A stretch of DNA of 64,000 nucleotides from Pannonibacter sp. SL95 (GTDB taxonomy: Bacteria; Pseudomonadota; Alphaproteobacteria; Rhizobiales; Stappiaceae): assembly GCF_026672425.1 (NCBI RefSeq), contig NZ_JAPPRC010000006.1:620001-684000 (forward strand), given 5' to 3'. A model generated the notes under the pieces. The model saw nothing but the letters and a program-made list of their open reading frames with translations, did no database searches and was not told where the DNA came from. Every line of letters starts with the position of its first letter. Positions within the stretch are counted from its first letter, which is position 1. Shown one piece after another: positions 27,881-36,597 of the stretch. Made by a program: the position numbers and the translations under genes.

Positions 27881-28516
27881 ATGGCCGTGGACGTGACCAG
27901 AGAGGACGGGCAGGAGGCTCGCCCCCGGATCAGCGCCGATGCGCGCAAGGCCCTGCTTGTTGCGGCCACCGCCGAGCTGTTGTTCGAGCGCGGGTTCAGC
28001 GGCACGAAGACGCGGGATGTAACGGAGCGCTGCGGCGTCGGCACCGGCCTTCTGAACCACTACTTCACCTGGGCCGAGCTGCGCGCTCAGGCCTTTGCCA
28101 GGATCTATGCCGAAGTGGTGGCCGAGCAGTTCCACGCCGGGATGCCGCCGCTGCAGCTGCTCGATGCCTATCTGCGGACCACATTCAGTCCGCGGGCCGT
28201 GCCCTACCTCAGGCTGTGGGTCGAGGCAACCGAGCTGTCGGCAGAAGACAGGGTGCTGGCTGCCGTGCTGGAGCACAGCCAGCGGGCCTTTCTGGATGGA
28301 TTGACGGGTCTTCTGACCAAACTGGTGCAGGAGGAGGGCTGGCGATTGCCCGATCCGGCAGCGACGGCGCTGCGATTGTCCGCGATGCAGGACGGGCTGG
28401 CCGGACTGCTGCTTTGGCGATTCCCTGGGGTAAATGCGCAGATGGCGGAGGCGCAGATGCGCTGTCTGGTCGACTTGGAGCGGGGCCTGCCGCAGTCCGC
28501 CGTCATTCCGTTGTGA
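27881..28516 (+). CDS. TetR-family regulator, BetI-like
   Basis: The ATG at 27881 follows AGGAGG; the longer frame would begin inside the operator. It has 211 residues. The helix-turn-helix is in LLVAATAELLFERGFSGTKTRDVTERCGVGTGLLNHYF, with NHYF in place of the usual xxYF; the C-terminal half is of the BetI type (TetR_C_6) with AMQDGLAGLLLW. It probably represses itself and the DUF418 gene. Confidence 0.88.
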   Translation: MAVDVTREDGQEARPRISADARKALLVAATAELLFERGFSGTKTRDVTERCGVGTGLLNHYFTWAELRAQAFARIYAEVVAEQFHAGMPPLQLLDAYLRTTFSPRAVPYLRLWVEATELSAEDRVLAAVLEHSQRAFLDGLTGLLTKLVQEEGWRLPDPAATALRLSAMQDGLAGLLLWRFPGVNAQMAEAQMRCLVDLERGLPQSAVIPL

Positions 28517-28595
28517 CGCAGCTGCGATAAGGCAGGTCGGGAGACACAGGGATCGCTTCCCGTCTCCCAACAAGCCAGCTTTTCGGAGGCCAGCC

Positions 28596-30512
28596 ATGAC
28601 CGAGATCAACAAGAACGACCTGTCCTGGGATGAATGGGATGAACTGCAGACCCCGCCGCCGGCAGTGACGGATTTCGACAAGGTCGTCGAACAGGCCCTG
28701 TCGCGCCGCGGTTTCCTGGGCGGCATCCTGGCCATGGGGTCGGCTGCAGCGGCCATGGGTTCCCTCTCCGGCGTTGGCGCCCTGATGTCGAGCACCTCTG
28801 CGGAAGCCTCGACTTCGCGCTTTGCCTTCAAGCCGATCGCCATTGCCACCGACAGCACGATCCATGTGCCGGAAGGCTACACCTGGAAGGTCCTGTCCAA
28901 GTGGGGTGACCCGCTGTTCTCGAGCGCCGCACCCTTCAGCGACGAGACCGGTGGTGACGCTGCCTCGGCCGACAAGGTCTTCGGCGAGAACACCGACGGC
29001 ATGGAACTGTTCGTGATCGGCAACCGCCAGGTGATTGCCGTCAACCACGAATACGTGAACCCGGAAATCAACCTGCCGAAGAACGACAAGGGCAATCCGG
29101 CCAGCGCCGAAGACGTGATGAAGCTGCAGAACCTGCAGGGCGTCACCGTCATGGAAGTGGCGGAAGGCGAGAACGGTTGGGGCATCGTCGTCGACAGCCC
29201 GTTCAACCGCCGCATCACCCATCTGACGCCGATGAAGATCTCCGGTCCGGCCGCCGGCTCTGACCTGCTGAAGACGGAAGCCGATCCGACCGGCACGCAG
29301 AGCCTCGGCACCTTCAACAACTGCGGCGCCGGCAAGACCCCGTGGGGCACCTATCTGACCTGCGAGGAAAACTTCAACGGCTACTTCGGCACCACCGACG
29401 CGGCCTTCAAGCTGCCGGACGACTACAAGCGCTACGGCATCGTCGCCGAGACCCGCTATGCCTACGAGAAGTTCGATCCGCGCTTTGACGTGGCGAAGAA
29501 CCCGAACGAGCCGCGCCGCGCCGGCTACGTGGTCGAGATCGACCCGTCCGACGCCAGCTCGACCCCGGTGAAGCGCACCGCGCTTGGCCGTATCAAGCAC
29601 GAGAACGCTGCCGTCGTCATCGCCCGTGACGGGCGTGTGGTCGTCTACATGGGCGACGATGAGCGCGGCGAGTTCCTCTACAAGTATGTCTCCAACGACG
29701 TCTACGTTCCCGGTGGCGACACCTCGAAGCTGCTCGACGAAGGCATGCTGTATGTCGCCATGTTCTCCGACGAAGGCACCGGCGAGTGGCTGGCGCTGAC
29801 CCCGGAAACCACTGGCATGAAGGCAGACGAGATCGCTGTCTTCACCCGTATGGCTGCCTCCAAGGTGGGCGCGACCACCATGGACCGTCCGGAGTGGGTC
29901 GCGGTCAATCCGGTCGCCATCGAAGCCTATTGCTGCCTGACCAACAACACCCGCCGCGGTGAAGTGAAGGACGGCAAGATGCGCACCAACGCCGGCGGCG
30001 ACCAGATGACGCTCAACGCTGTCAACCCGCGCGAAAAGAACGGCTACGGTCAGATCGTGCGCTGGTATCCGGCAAACAATGACCACGCGGATGCCGCGTT
30101 CAAGTGGGACCTGTTCGCGATGGCCGGCAACCCGGTCGTCCACAGGGACAGCGCCTATGCCGGGTCGCAGAACATCAACGAAGGCAACATGTTCAACTCG
30201 CCGGACGGGATGATGTTCGACACCACTGGCCTCGTCTGGATCCAGACGGACGGCGAGGACAGCAACGAGGGCGACTTCGCTGGTCAGGGCAACAACCAGA
30301 TGCTGGCAGGTGACCCCGTCACTGGCCGCATCGAACGCTTCCTCACCGGCCCGAAGGGCTCGGAAGTGACCGGCCTGACCTGGTCCGCCGACAAGCGCAC
30401 CATGTTCGTCGGCATCCAGCACCCCGATGCTCCGTTCCCGGAAGGCGAAGGCAAGCTGCCGCGCTCGGCCATCATCGCCATCAAGCGTCAGGACAACGCC
30501 CTGGTTGGCTGA
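28596..30512 (+). CDS. Tat-exported PhoX-like phosphatase (DUF839)
   Basis: A 638-residue protein starting at 28596 after CGGAGG; a longer frame to 28434 overlaps the TetR gene. SRRGFLGGIL at residues 36-45 is a twin-arginine signal, so it is folded in the cytoplasm and exported. The mature protein has the PhoX/DUF839 beta-propeller features: NHEYVNPE, TPWGTYLTCEEN, RIKHENAAV, YMGDDERGEF, RPEWVAVNP, NSPDGMMFD. PhoX enzymes are calcium-dependent alkaline phosphatases active on phosphoesters. No clear Pho box is visible upstream. Phosphatase activity is inferred from family. Confidence 0.85.
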   Translation: MTEINKNDLSWDEWDELQTPPPAVTDFDKVVEQALSRRGFLGGILAMGSAAAAMGSLSGVGALMSSTSAEASTSRFAFKPIAIATDSTIHVPEGYTWKVLSKWGDPLFSSAAPFSDETGGDAASADKVFGENTDGMELFVIGNRQVIAVNHEYVNPEINLPKNDKGNPASAEDVMKLQNLQGVTVMEVAEGENGWGIVVDSPFNRRITHLTPMKISGPAAGSDLLKTEADPTGTQSLGTFNNCGAGKTPWGTYLTCEENFNGYFGTTDAAFKLPDDYKRYGIVAETRYAYEKFDPRFDVAKNPNEPRRAGYVVEIDPSDASSTPVKRTALGRIKHENAAVVIARDGRVVVYMGDDERGEFLYKYVSNDVYVPGGDTSKLLDEGMLYVAMFSDEGTGEWLALTPETTGMKADEIAVFTRMAASKVGATTMDRPEWVAVNPVAIEAYCCLTNNTRRGEVKDGKMRTNAGGDQMTLNAVNPREKNGYGQIVRWYPANNDHADAAFKWDLFAMAGNPVVHRDSAYAGSQNINEGNMFNSPDGMMFDTTGLVWIQTDGEDSNEGDFAGQGNNQMLAGDPVTGRIERFLTGPKGSEVTGLTWSADKRTMFVGIQHPDAPFPEGEGKLPRSAIIAIKRQDNALVG

Positions 30513-30539
30513 GGCCTGGCGGACAGGACTGAAGACAAG

Positions 30540-30570
30540 GGAGGGCGCGCCGGTGGCGCGCCCTTTTGTT
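30540..30570 (+). terminator. Rho-independent terminator of the PhoX-like gene
   Basis: GGGCGCGCC (30543-30551), loop GGT, GGCGCGCCC (30555-30563), then TTTTGTTTG. It lies 30 bp after the stop codon. Confidence 0.9.
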
Positions 30571-30591
30571 TGACAAGCCTCGACCTCTCCG

Positions 30592-30722
30592 AGGTCATCC
30601 CGGCCAAGCGCAGCGCCGAGCCGGGACCGGAGAGCCCGGGCAGCGATGTTGCAATGAACTGAAAGCCGTAAGACCTCGGCTCTCCGGTCCCGGATCTCCG
30701 CTTCGCTGCGTCCGGGATGACG
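30592..30722. repeat. Palindromic intergenic repeat (family B, copy 1)
   Basis: Left part GGTCATCCCGGCCAAGCGCA...GAGCCGGGACCGGAGAGCC pairs with right part GGCTCTCCGGTCCCGGATCTCCGC...CCGGGATGACGC. A close relative lies at 35081-35208. It accounts for most of the gap before the serine hydrolase gene. Confidence 0.75.
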
Positions 30723-30832
30723 CGTTCACATGTTGCCCCCCAGACCACACTGACGCGATGCCTTCGCAATTTTGACGTGTTCTCTGACTACGACTTCGTT
30801 CCGGCGATGCAGCATTGCCGGAGGACAGGACC

Positions 30833-31990
30833 GTGGACCCACAGCTGCCAGTCGTACGATCACAGACGCTGCGCCCCTTGGCCGTCCCCCCTCATCCGGC
30901 ACTGATCGGCTTTGTCGAGGGGGCAACGCGAAGCGGGCGGTTGCCGGCGGTGGCCGCAGGGATCTGGCAGGAGGGGCATGGCCCTATGCTGGCCACGAGT
31001 GGCCGCAGGTCGGCATCCGCCAAGGTCGCCGTGACCGACAGCGACCGCTGGCACATCGGCTCGATCACCAAGTCGATGACCGCGCTGCTGTTGATGCGGC
31101 TGGGGAGCCGGCACGGGGTGACGCTGGAAACGTCGCTGGCCGATCTGGTCAGCCTGCCGTTGCACGAGACGCTGAAGCCGGTGACCCTGAGGCTCCTGCT
31201 GGCGCACCGGGCCGGACTGACCGCGAATCCGCCGACAGCGCAGGCATTCCCAAGACATGGGCCGGTGACCCATGGCGCGGCCCATGGCCCCGAGCGGGAT
31301 GCCATGATCGCGCCCTTTCTGCTGAAACCGGTGAACCCGGGCAAGCACAGCTATTCCAACATCGGCTACATGCTCGCCGGCCATATCGCCGAACGGCTGG
31401 GCGCAGACAGCTACGAGGCCTTGATGCGGGCCGAGATTGCGTCTCCGCTCGGGCTTGAAAGCTTCGGCTTTGGTCCGCCGCGCGGGCAAGGGCCGCTGGA
31501 CGAGCCGCTTGGCCATACATCGCTCCTCGGCTTCTTCCGCAGGCCCGTACCAAGCGACTCCATTCGCGCGGACCTCGCGGCTTGCCTTGCGCCGGCCGGA
31601 CTGGTGCATCTGTCGATGGGCGATCTCCTCAGCTATGGCGCTGCCGTCTTGCGGCTGGCGCGCGGCGAGGACGGGATCGTTTCCGCCGCCAGCTTCGCTG
31701 ACCTCACACGCAGTCCCGACGACTACGCCGGTGGTTGGGTCAAGGGAGAGGAGCCCTGGTCGAACGGTCCGTTCCTTGGCCACAATGGCTCAAACCAGCG
31801 CTGGTACGCCGATCTCACGATCCTGCCGGGCAAGGGACGGGTGCTGGCCTTTGCCACCAATGTCTTCGGCCTGCCCGGCTTTGGCGCTGCCATGCGCTGG
31901 CGTGGAATTGCAGCGGTTCGCGATGAGGTGACGTCTCAGCCGGCCTCCGGTGCAAGTTCCAAGCGTAGCGAGCAAAAGCGCGTGCCATGA
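30833..31990 (+). CDS. Beta-lactamase-family serine hydrolase (class C / DD-peptidase fold)
   Basis: GTG at 30833 follows GGAGGA by 7 bases and gives 385 residues; the TTG upstream lacks a site. Catalytic motifs of the family are present: SITK (Ser77, Lys80), YSN (Tyr174, Asn176) and HNG near residue 325. There is no clear signal peptide, so it may be a cytoplasmic esterase or peptidase rather than a resistance enzyme. Its stop overlaps the next start (ATGA). Confidence 0.82.
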   Translation: MDPQLPVVRSQTLRPLAVPPHPALIGFVEGATRSGRLPAVAAGIWQEGHGPMLATSGRRSASAKVAVTDSDRWHIGSITKSMTALLLMRLGSRHGVTLETSLADLVSLPLHETLKPVTLRLLLAHRAGLTANPPTAQAFPRHGPVTHGAAHGPERDAMIAPFLLKPVNPGKHSYSNIGYMLAGHIAERLGADSYEALMRAEIASPLGLESFGFGPPRGQGPLDEPLGHTSLLGFFRRPVPSDSIRADLAACLAPAGLVHLSMGDLLSYGAAVLRLARGEDGIVSAASFADLTRSPDDYAGGWVKGEEPWSNGPFLGHNGSNQRWYADLTILPGKGRVLAFATNVFGLPGFGAAMRWRGIAAVRDEVTSQPASGASSKRSEQKRVP

Positions 31991-32361
31991 CCAAAGTTCC
32001 CCTCCTCAAGGACATTCAGTTGCTGGAAGAGGCGCTGTACCGGCCGGAGATCCGGCGCTCGCGAGAAGCGGTCGGAAGTTTGCTCGCGGATGGCTTTTTC
32101 GAGTTTGGTTCATCCGGGCGCGTCTACGACCGCGCCCGCACCATCGAGCTTCTCGCCTCGGAAGGCGGTGCGGTAGAAAGTGGCTTGAAGGCACAGGACC
32201 ACGCCCTGACGTTGCTCGCAGAGGGAGTGGTCCTTCTGACTTACCAGTCGGAAAGCACGTCCGAAAACGGGTTGCCGCGACGGGTGTTGCGAAGCTCTAT
32301 CTGGAAGCAGGATGGTGCACGGTGGCGGATGGTTTTTCATCAGGGCACGGTTAGAGAGTAA
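31987..32361 (+). CDS. DUF4440 / NTF2-like protein
   Basis: A 124-residue protein: LEEALYRPEIRRSREAVGSLLADGFFEFGSSGRVYDR is the DUF4440 opening, and the end SSIWKQDGARWRMVFHQGT its conserved finish. It overlaps the serine hydrolase gene by 4 bp, so the two are co-translated. Related to SnoaL/ketosteroid-isomerase-like folds; function unknown. Confidence 0.82.
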   Translation: MTKVPLLKDIQLLEEALYRPEIRRSREAVGSLLADGFFEFGSSGRVYDRARTIELLASEGGAVESGLKAQDHALTLLAEGVVLLTYQSESTSENGLPRRVLRSSIWKQDGARWRMVFHQGTVRE

Positions 32362-32458
32362 GCGTGGACTCCTGACGGCGAGGGCAAGCCGCCGCGCCCT
32401 TTTTGTTTCAAGGTCATTGCCCCAATGGCTGTCACCCCGGACGAGCAACGCGAGATCC

Positions 32459-32574
32459 GGGGCCTACTCGTTTCCAGAGCAGTGCCGTATTGCCAGACGC
32501 TGCCATACTGCGACGAGAATACATCTGGGCCCTATGATGCGCAGGATGCGGCGCTCTGGAAACGAGTAGGCCCC
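32459..32574. repeat. Inverted repeat with 22-base perfect arms
   Basis: GGGGCCTACTCGTTTCCAGAGC at 32459-32480 (given here as its two halves: GGGGCCTACTC, GTTTCCAGAGC) is exactly inverted at 32553-32574. The flanks (CACCCCGGACGAGCAACGCGAGATCC) resemble the outer parts of repeat family B. No gene is seen in 32362-32630. Confidence 0.75.
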
Positions 32575-32632
32575 GGGTCTGCGCTGCGCTTCGCCCGGGG
32601 TTGTTTGTTGTCCGAGGTGCTAGGGTAAAGGG

Positions 32633-32784
32633 GAAGCTGCGACCCTTAACCCGCAGCTTCAGCGTCAGGCGACCGTCCCGGGGTCGGGCTTTCACCCGCT
32701 GTCATCATGGCTCCCTGACGCTTCCCTTTTCCCGCTTGGAGAGTTGATTGGGCCTCTGGCTGACACCCACGCCCGCAAACAATC
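32633..32784 (+). ncRNA. Candidate IS110 bridge RNA in the transposase leader
   Basis: The non-coding leader folds into consecutive hairpins: GAAGCTGCG (32633-32641) with CGCAGCTTC (32652-32660); AGCGTCAGG (32661-32669) with CCTGACGCT (32714-32722) around an inner CGACC/GGTCG hairpin and a large loop; and GATTG-GGC (32746-32753) with GCCC...CAATC (32771-32784) around another loop. A 5' stem-loop followed by two stems with internal loops is the layout known for bridge RNAs of IS110-group elements. Expression is not shown by sequence. Confidence 0.5.
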
Positions 32785-32810
32785 CGAAGCACGTCAAGGA
32801 TAGCACGGCC

Positions 32811-33770
32811 ATGCCCGCCCTGCAGCAGCCTCCCGCCCATGTCTGCGGCTTCGATGTCGCCAAGGACAGCATCACCGCCTTCGACACCGCCACCGGCCGT
32901 GTCACGACCTTCCCCAACCGCTCCGCCAGCATCCGCAAGGCGCTGACAGGCCTGTCGGCCGACTGCCTGTGCGTGCTGGAGCCGACCGGCGGCCACGAGC
33001 GCCTGCTGGTGGGCGAACTGACCGCTGCAGGCCTGGCCTGCCACCGGGCCGATACCGTCAAGGTCAAGGCATTCAGCCGGTCCTTCGGCCGTCTTGCCAA
33101 GACAGACGCCATCGATGCCCAGGCTCTGGCCCGCTATGGCGAGGAGCGCTGGAAGACACTCGCCCTGTTCACGCCGGCCGATGAGACCCAGAGCACACTC
33201 GCCAGCCTCAATGCCCGCCGTCAGGAGCTTCTCGCCCTCAAGGTGGCCGAGCAGAACCGCTCAAAGATCCCCGGAGAGGGACCTGGCATCGCGATCATCC
33301 GCCGCTCCTGCCAGGTCATCCTGCGGGCGATCCTGCACGAGATCGAGGCCATCGACGCCGCCATCGAGGCGCTCGTCGACGCCTCGCCGCAGCTCGCCCG
33401 CCGGATCGAGGTCTGCTGCTCCCTGCCGGGCGTGGGCAAGCGCACCGCCATCACCCTCGCCGCAACCATGCCGGAACTGGGAACGATGGACCGGCGCCAG
33501 GCCGCAAGCCTCGCCGGGGTCGCCCCTCATCCCAAGGACAGCGGAACCCTCAAGGGATATCGCCGGATGCACGGCGGACGCTCCACCGTCAAGCCGGCCC
33601 TCTTCATGGCCGCCTTGTCCGCAAGCCGCGCAAACGGGCCATTAAAGGAGGTCTATCAAAGGCTTATCAACAACGGGAAGAAGCCAATCCTCGCAATCGC
33701 CGCCCTCATGCGAAAGATCATCGTCATCCTGAACGCAAGGATCAGGCAAAACGCACAACAACAGAGTTGA
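32811..33770 (+). CDS. IS110-family transposase
   Basis: A 319-residue DEDD transposase starting at the ATG at 32811 (MPALQQPPAHVCGFDVAKDS). The RuvC-like acidic residues are Asp15 (GFDVAKD), Glu57 (LEPTGGHE), Asp99 and Asp102 (KTDAIDAQALARYG). The C-terminal Transposase_20 domain has SLPGVGKRTAITLAA and the serine-bearing AGVAPHPKDSGTLKG. No frameshift was seen, so it may be active. The usual length is 300-400 residues. Confidence 0.93.
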   Translation: MPALQQPPAHVCGFDVAKDSITAFDTATGRVTTFPNRSASIRKALTGLSADCLCVLEPTGGHERLLVGELTAAGLACHRADTVKVKAFSRSFGRLAKTDAIDAQALARYGEERWKTLALFTPADETQSTLASLNARRQELLALKVAEQNRSKIPGEGPGIAIIRRSCQVILRAILHEIEAIDAAIEALVDASPQLARRIEVCCSLPGVGKRTAITLAATMPELGTMDRRQAASLAGVAPHPKDSGTLKGYRRMHGGRSTVKPALFMAALSASRANGPLKEVYQRLINNGKKPILAIAALMRKIIVILNARIRQNAQQQS

Positions 33771-33823
33771 TGACGGCGGCGGAGGTCGAGTATTGCCCGC
33801 AACCTCACGAAGCGTCGGATTTC

Positions 33824-34432
33824 TTAAGCGCGGAAGACTGTCAGGGCAAGGTGATAGAGGAGCAGGATGGTCTTGGCGTCCGGGATGCGGCCATCGGCGA
33901 CCATTGCCATGACCTCGTCGAAGGGCAGGTCGAGCACGGTGATGTCCTCGCCCTCATCCGCCTTGCCGCCGCCGTCGGAGATGCGATCGGCCGGGGAATA
34001 GGGGGCGATGAAGAAGGTGAGGCGTTCCGTGAGGGAGCCGGGGCTCATGAAGGGGGCAAACAACTGCTCGACGGGGCCCAGCCGGTAGCCAGTCTCTTCC
34101 TCCACCTCCAGCCGGATGCGCGTTTCCGGATCGGCATTGTCAAGGAGGCCGGCCGGGGCCTCGATCAGCTCCTCCGCATGGCCGCTGACGAGCGCCGGCA
34201 GGCGGAACTGGCGGGTGAGCAGCACGTGGCGGCGCACCGGGTCATAGGGCAAAAGCACGGCACCGTGGCCCCGGTCATAGACCTCGCGCACCTGCGGCTG
34301 CCAGTCGCCATCGGAGCGGCGATAGCGGAAGCCGTATTTCGTCAGCCGTCCCCAGTTCGCGGACAGGAGCTCCTGTGTGTCGATCTCGACGCGGCCTTCG
34401 AGCGAAGCACCAAGGAGGGCGGGCTTGTCCAT
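33824..34432 (-). CDS. nudK: Nudix hydrolase, NudK-like (GDP-mannose/ADP-sugar pyrophosphatase)
   Basis: A 202-residue Nudix enzyme. The segment EAPAGLLDNADPETRIRLEV followed by EEETGYRLGPVEQLFAPFMS and PGSLTERLTFFIAPYSP follows E. coli NudK (AGLLDN, EETGYEVG, MSPGGVTE) including the LLDN variant of the Nudix box. NudK cuts GDP-mannose and related sugar nucleotides. It starts after the IS element on the opposite strand. Confidence 0.83.
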   Translation of the reverse strand: MDKPALLGASLEGRVEIDTQELLSANWGRLTKYGFRYRRSDGDWQPQVREVYDRGHGAVLLPYDPVRRHVLLTRQFRLPALVSGHAEELIEAPAGLLDNADPETRIRLEVEEETGYRLGPVEQLFAPFMSPGSLTERLTFFIAPYSPADRISDGGGKADEGEDITVLDLPFDEVMAMVADGRIPDAKTILLLYHLALTVFRA

Positions 34433-34740
34433 GTGAACACCTTCAGACAGTTCGGCAACGCCGCGACGCGCGGCAACATGACCGCCAGAGGGCTTGGAAA
34501 TCCGGCCAGGATCAAGCCGGAACCTGCGGCGGGTTCGTTTTCTGCAAAGGACAGTGACGGTCAGGACACATCTATTCGAAGCGAGACAGTGCGGAAGAAA
34601 AATACGTCATCGTCTTCTAAATGGTGGACAATGTGTCCGTCGTCAGAGGGCTGGCGCAGGTGAAGCCGGTCTGCGAGGTTTCTCGCATGACATCAAGGGC
34701 GCGTGACTTGCGCGCCAGGTGAACAGGACGGAGGGAAGCG

Positions 34741-35043
34741 ATGAGTGATGTGGGTGTGACCATTCGCGAAGAACGCGGCGCTGGCCGGGGCCGCTTCGTC
34801 GGGACTGTCGAAGGCGCAGAAGGCGAGGCGGAAATCACGTTCTCGATCGTCAATGACGGCCTGATCATCGCCGACCACACCGGCGTGCCGGACAGCATGC
34901 GCGGCATGGGCGTCGGCCAGAAACTGGTGGCGCATATGGTGGAAGCCGCGCGTGCCGGTCAGTTCCGCATCGTGCCGCTGTGCCCCTTCGTCAACGCCCA
35001 GCGCCAGCGCCACAAGGAGTGGGCTGACGTGTTCCAGGTGTGA
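34741..35043 (+). CDS. Small GNAT acetyltransferase-like protein (YjdJ/NATD1 type)
   Basis: A 100-residue protein with GLIIADHTGVPDSMRGMGVGQKLVAHMVEAARA, which holds the acetyl-CoA pyrophosphate loop (RGMGVG), and the family ending IVPLCPFVNAQRQRHKEWADVF. Short GNATs of this type lack the usual C-terminal part; acceptor unknown. It is preceded by GGAGGGAAGCG. The upstream gap 34433-34740 shows no credible gene. Confidence 0.88.
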   Translation: MSDVGVTIREERGAGRGRFVGTVEGAEGEAEITFSIVNDGLIIADHTGVPDSMRGMGVGQKLVAHMVEAARAGQFRIVPLCPFVNAQRQRHKEWADVFQV

Positions 35044-35080
35044 GCATCTGGCGCCATTGGTTGCTTAAATACGCCGTGGC

Positions 35081-35208
35081 GTCTTCCCGGACGAAGCGAA
35101 GCGGAGATCCGGGACCGGAGTGCCAAGGCGCTTCGCAGGCGTGGTCACGGACCTACCGCTTCCTCGGCTCTCCGGTCCCGGCTCTCGCGTTGCTCGGCCG
35201 GGATGACG
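35081..35208. repeat. Palindromic intergenic repeat (family B, copy 2)
   Basis: Left part TTCCCGGACGAAGCGAAGCG...ATCCGGGACCGGAG pairs with CTCTCCGGTCCCGGCTCTCGCG...GGCCGGGATGACG. Closely related to 30592-30722 and lies between convergent genes. Confidence 0.75.
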
Positions 35209-35266
35209 TTGGAGAGGTCGAGGCTTTCCCGCAAGATTGCGCCGCTAACTTGTCTGCCTGTTCGCC

Positions 35267-36592
35267 CTAGCGCGCAAGCGCCTGACGCAGGGCGTGGTAG
35301 GAGGCCTTGGGGGTGCGGGTGAGGGTGTCGAAATCGACATGGACGAGGCCGAAGCGTTTCTCGTAGCCGAGCGACCATTCGTAATTGTCCATGAGCGACC
35401 AGACGAAATAGCCGGCGACCGGAACGCCGGCAGACGCGGCCCGGCGCACGGCCTCGAGATGGCTGGCGATATAGGCGATGCGGCCGGCATCCTCCACTGC
35501 GCCGCCCTCGATCACGTCCGGATTGGCCATGCCGTTCTCCGTCACGTAGAGCGGCAGGCCCTTCGTGTAGTCGGCGTGGGTGCGCTTGAGGAAATGCTCG
35601 AGCCCCTCGGGATAGATTTCCCAGCCCATCTGCGTCTTCGGCAGCGGCCCGTCGACCTCGCGCAAGGACGGCCAGGGGCTGGCCGGATCGGCGGCGATGA
35701 GCTTGCGGGTGTAGTAGTTGAGCCCGCACCAGTCGACCGGCGTGCCGATGACGTCGAAGTCGTCCTGCCAGCCCGCCGGCATGTGCGGCAGGAAAGCCTC
35801 CAGCACCTCCGCCGGGTATTCCTTGCGGAACATGCCCGACAGGAACCAGCGATTGTAGTAGCCGTCATAGACCCGGGCGGCCTCGATGTCGGCGGCGCTG
35901 TCGCTGGCGGCCTGGGCATACTCGAAATTGCAGACCGCGCCGAGATTGCCCATGCCCAGCGCCCGCATGGCCTGGATCGCGCGGCCGTGGGCGAGCAGCA
36001 CGTGGTGCATAGCGCGCGCGGTGGCGCGGATGTCGCGCAGGCCCGGGGCGTGGTGGCCCATGAAATGCGACAGGAAGGCCACGCACCACGGCTCGTTGAT
36101 GGGGGCAGCCGACCAGACACGGTCGCCGATGCGGCGCATGATGACGTCGGTGTAATCGGCGAACCAGCCGGCGATGTCACGGTTGCGCCAGCCACCGAGA
36201 TCGAGCAGCGGCGAGGGCAGTTCCCAGTGATAGAGGGTGGCGGCGGGCTTCAGGCCGCGCTCCAGCAGCCCGTCGACCAGGCGGTCATAGAAGTCGAGCC
36301 CCTCTCGATTGACCTGGCCGCGGCCTTCGGGAATGACGCGGGCCCAGGAGGTGGAGAAGCGGTAGACATCGAAATTGCCGTCGCGGATCAGGTCGAGATC
36401 CTGATCGAGGCGCAGATAGTGCTCGCAGGCGCGTGCGCCATTCTCGGCCCGCACGACATTGCCGGGCGTGGCGGCAAAGTCATCCCACTGGGTGCGGCCC
36501 GCGCCGCCAAAGCCATGACCTTCGATCTGGTAGCTCGAGGTTGCCGCGCCGAACAGGAAGCCGGACGGGAAATCAGAACGGGTGACGAGCAT
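35267..36592 (-). CDS. GH1 beta-glucosidase
   Basis: A 441-residue family 1 glycoside hydrolase, full length and without a signal peptide, so cytoplasmic. Acid/base Glu167 lies in PINEPWC and nucleophile Glu352 in YVTENGMAN; FLFGAATSSYQIEG and FDVYRFSTSWARVIPEGRG are conserved N-terminal motifs. It cleaves beta-linked glucosides such as cellobiose. It lies 5 bp after the LacI-type gene, so the two form one unit facing the agl operon. Confidence 0.93.
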   Translation of the reverse strand: MLVTRSDFPSGFLFGAATSSYQIEGHGFGGAGRTQWDDFAATPGNVVRAENGARACEHYLRLDQDLDLIRDGNFDVYRFSTSWARVIPEGRGQVNREGLDFYDRLVDGLLERGLKPAATLYHWELPSPLLDLGGWRNRDIAGWFADYTDVIMRRIGDRVWSAAPINEPWCVAFLSHFMGHHAPGLRDIRATARAMHHVLLAHGRAIQAMRALGMGNLGAVCNFEYAQAASDSAADIEAARVYDGYYNRWFLSGMFRKEYPAEVLEAFLPHMPAGWQDDFDVIGTPVDWCGLNYYTRKLIAADPASPWPSLREVDGPLPKTQMGWEIYPEGLEHFLKRTHADYTKGLPLYVTENGMANPDVIEGGAVEDAGRIAYIASHLEAVRRAASAGVPVAGYFVWSLMDNYEWSLGYEKRFGLVHVDFDTLTRTPKASYHALRQALAR

Positions 36593-36597
36593 GACAC

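Larger units (their letters stand above)
32633..33790 (+). mobile_element. IS110-family insertion sequence (ends approximate)
   Basis: Consists of the structured leader and one transposase gene. IS110 elements lack clear terminal inverted repeats, and no target duplication could be identified, so the ends are estimates: left from the first hairpin, right from the short gap before the Nudix gene. One copy in this window. Confidence 0.55.

Noticed and set aside
28503-30422. 639-codon open frame antisense to the PhoX-like gene
   Set aside because: No recognisable domain or ribosome site; the plus-strand gene has a Tat signal and family motifs.
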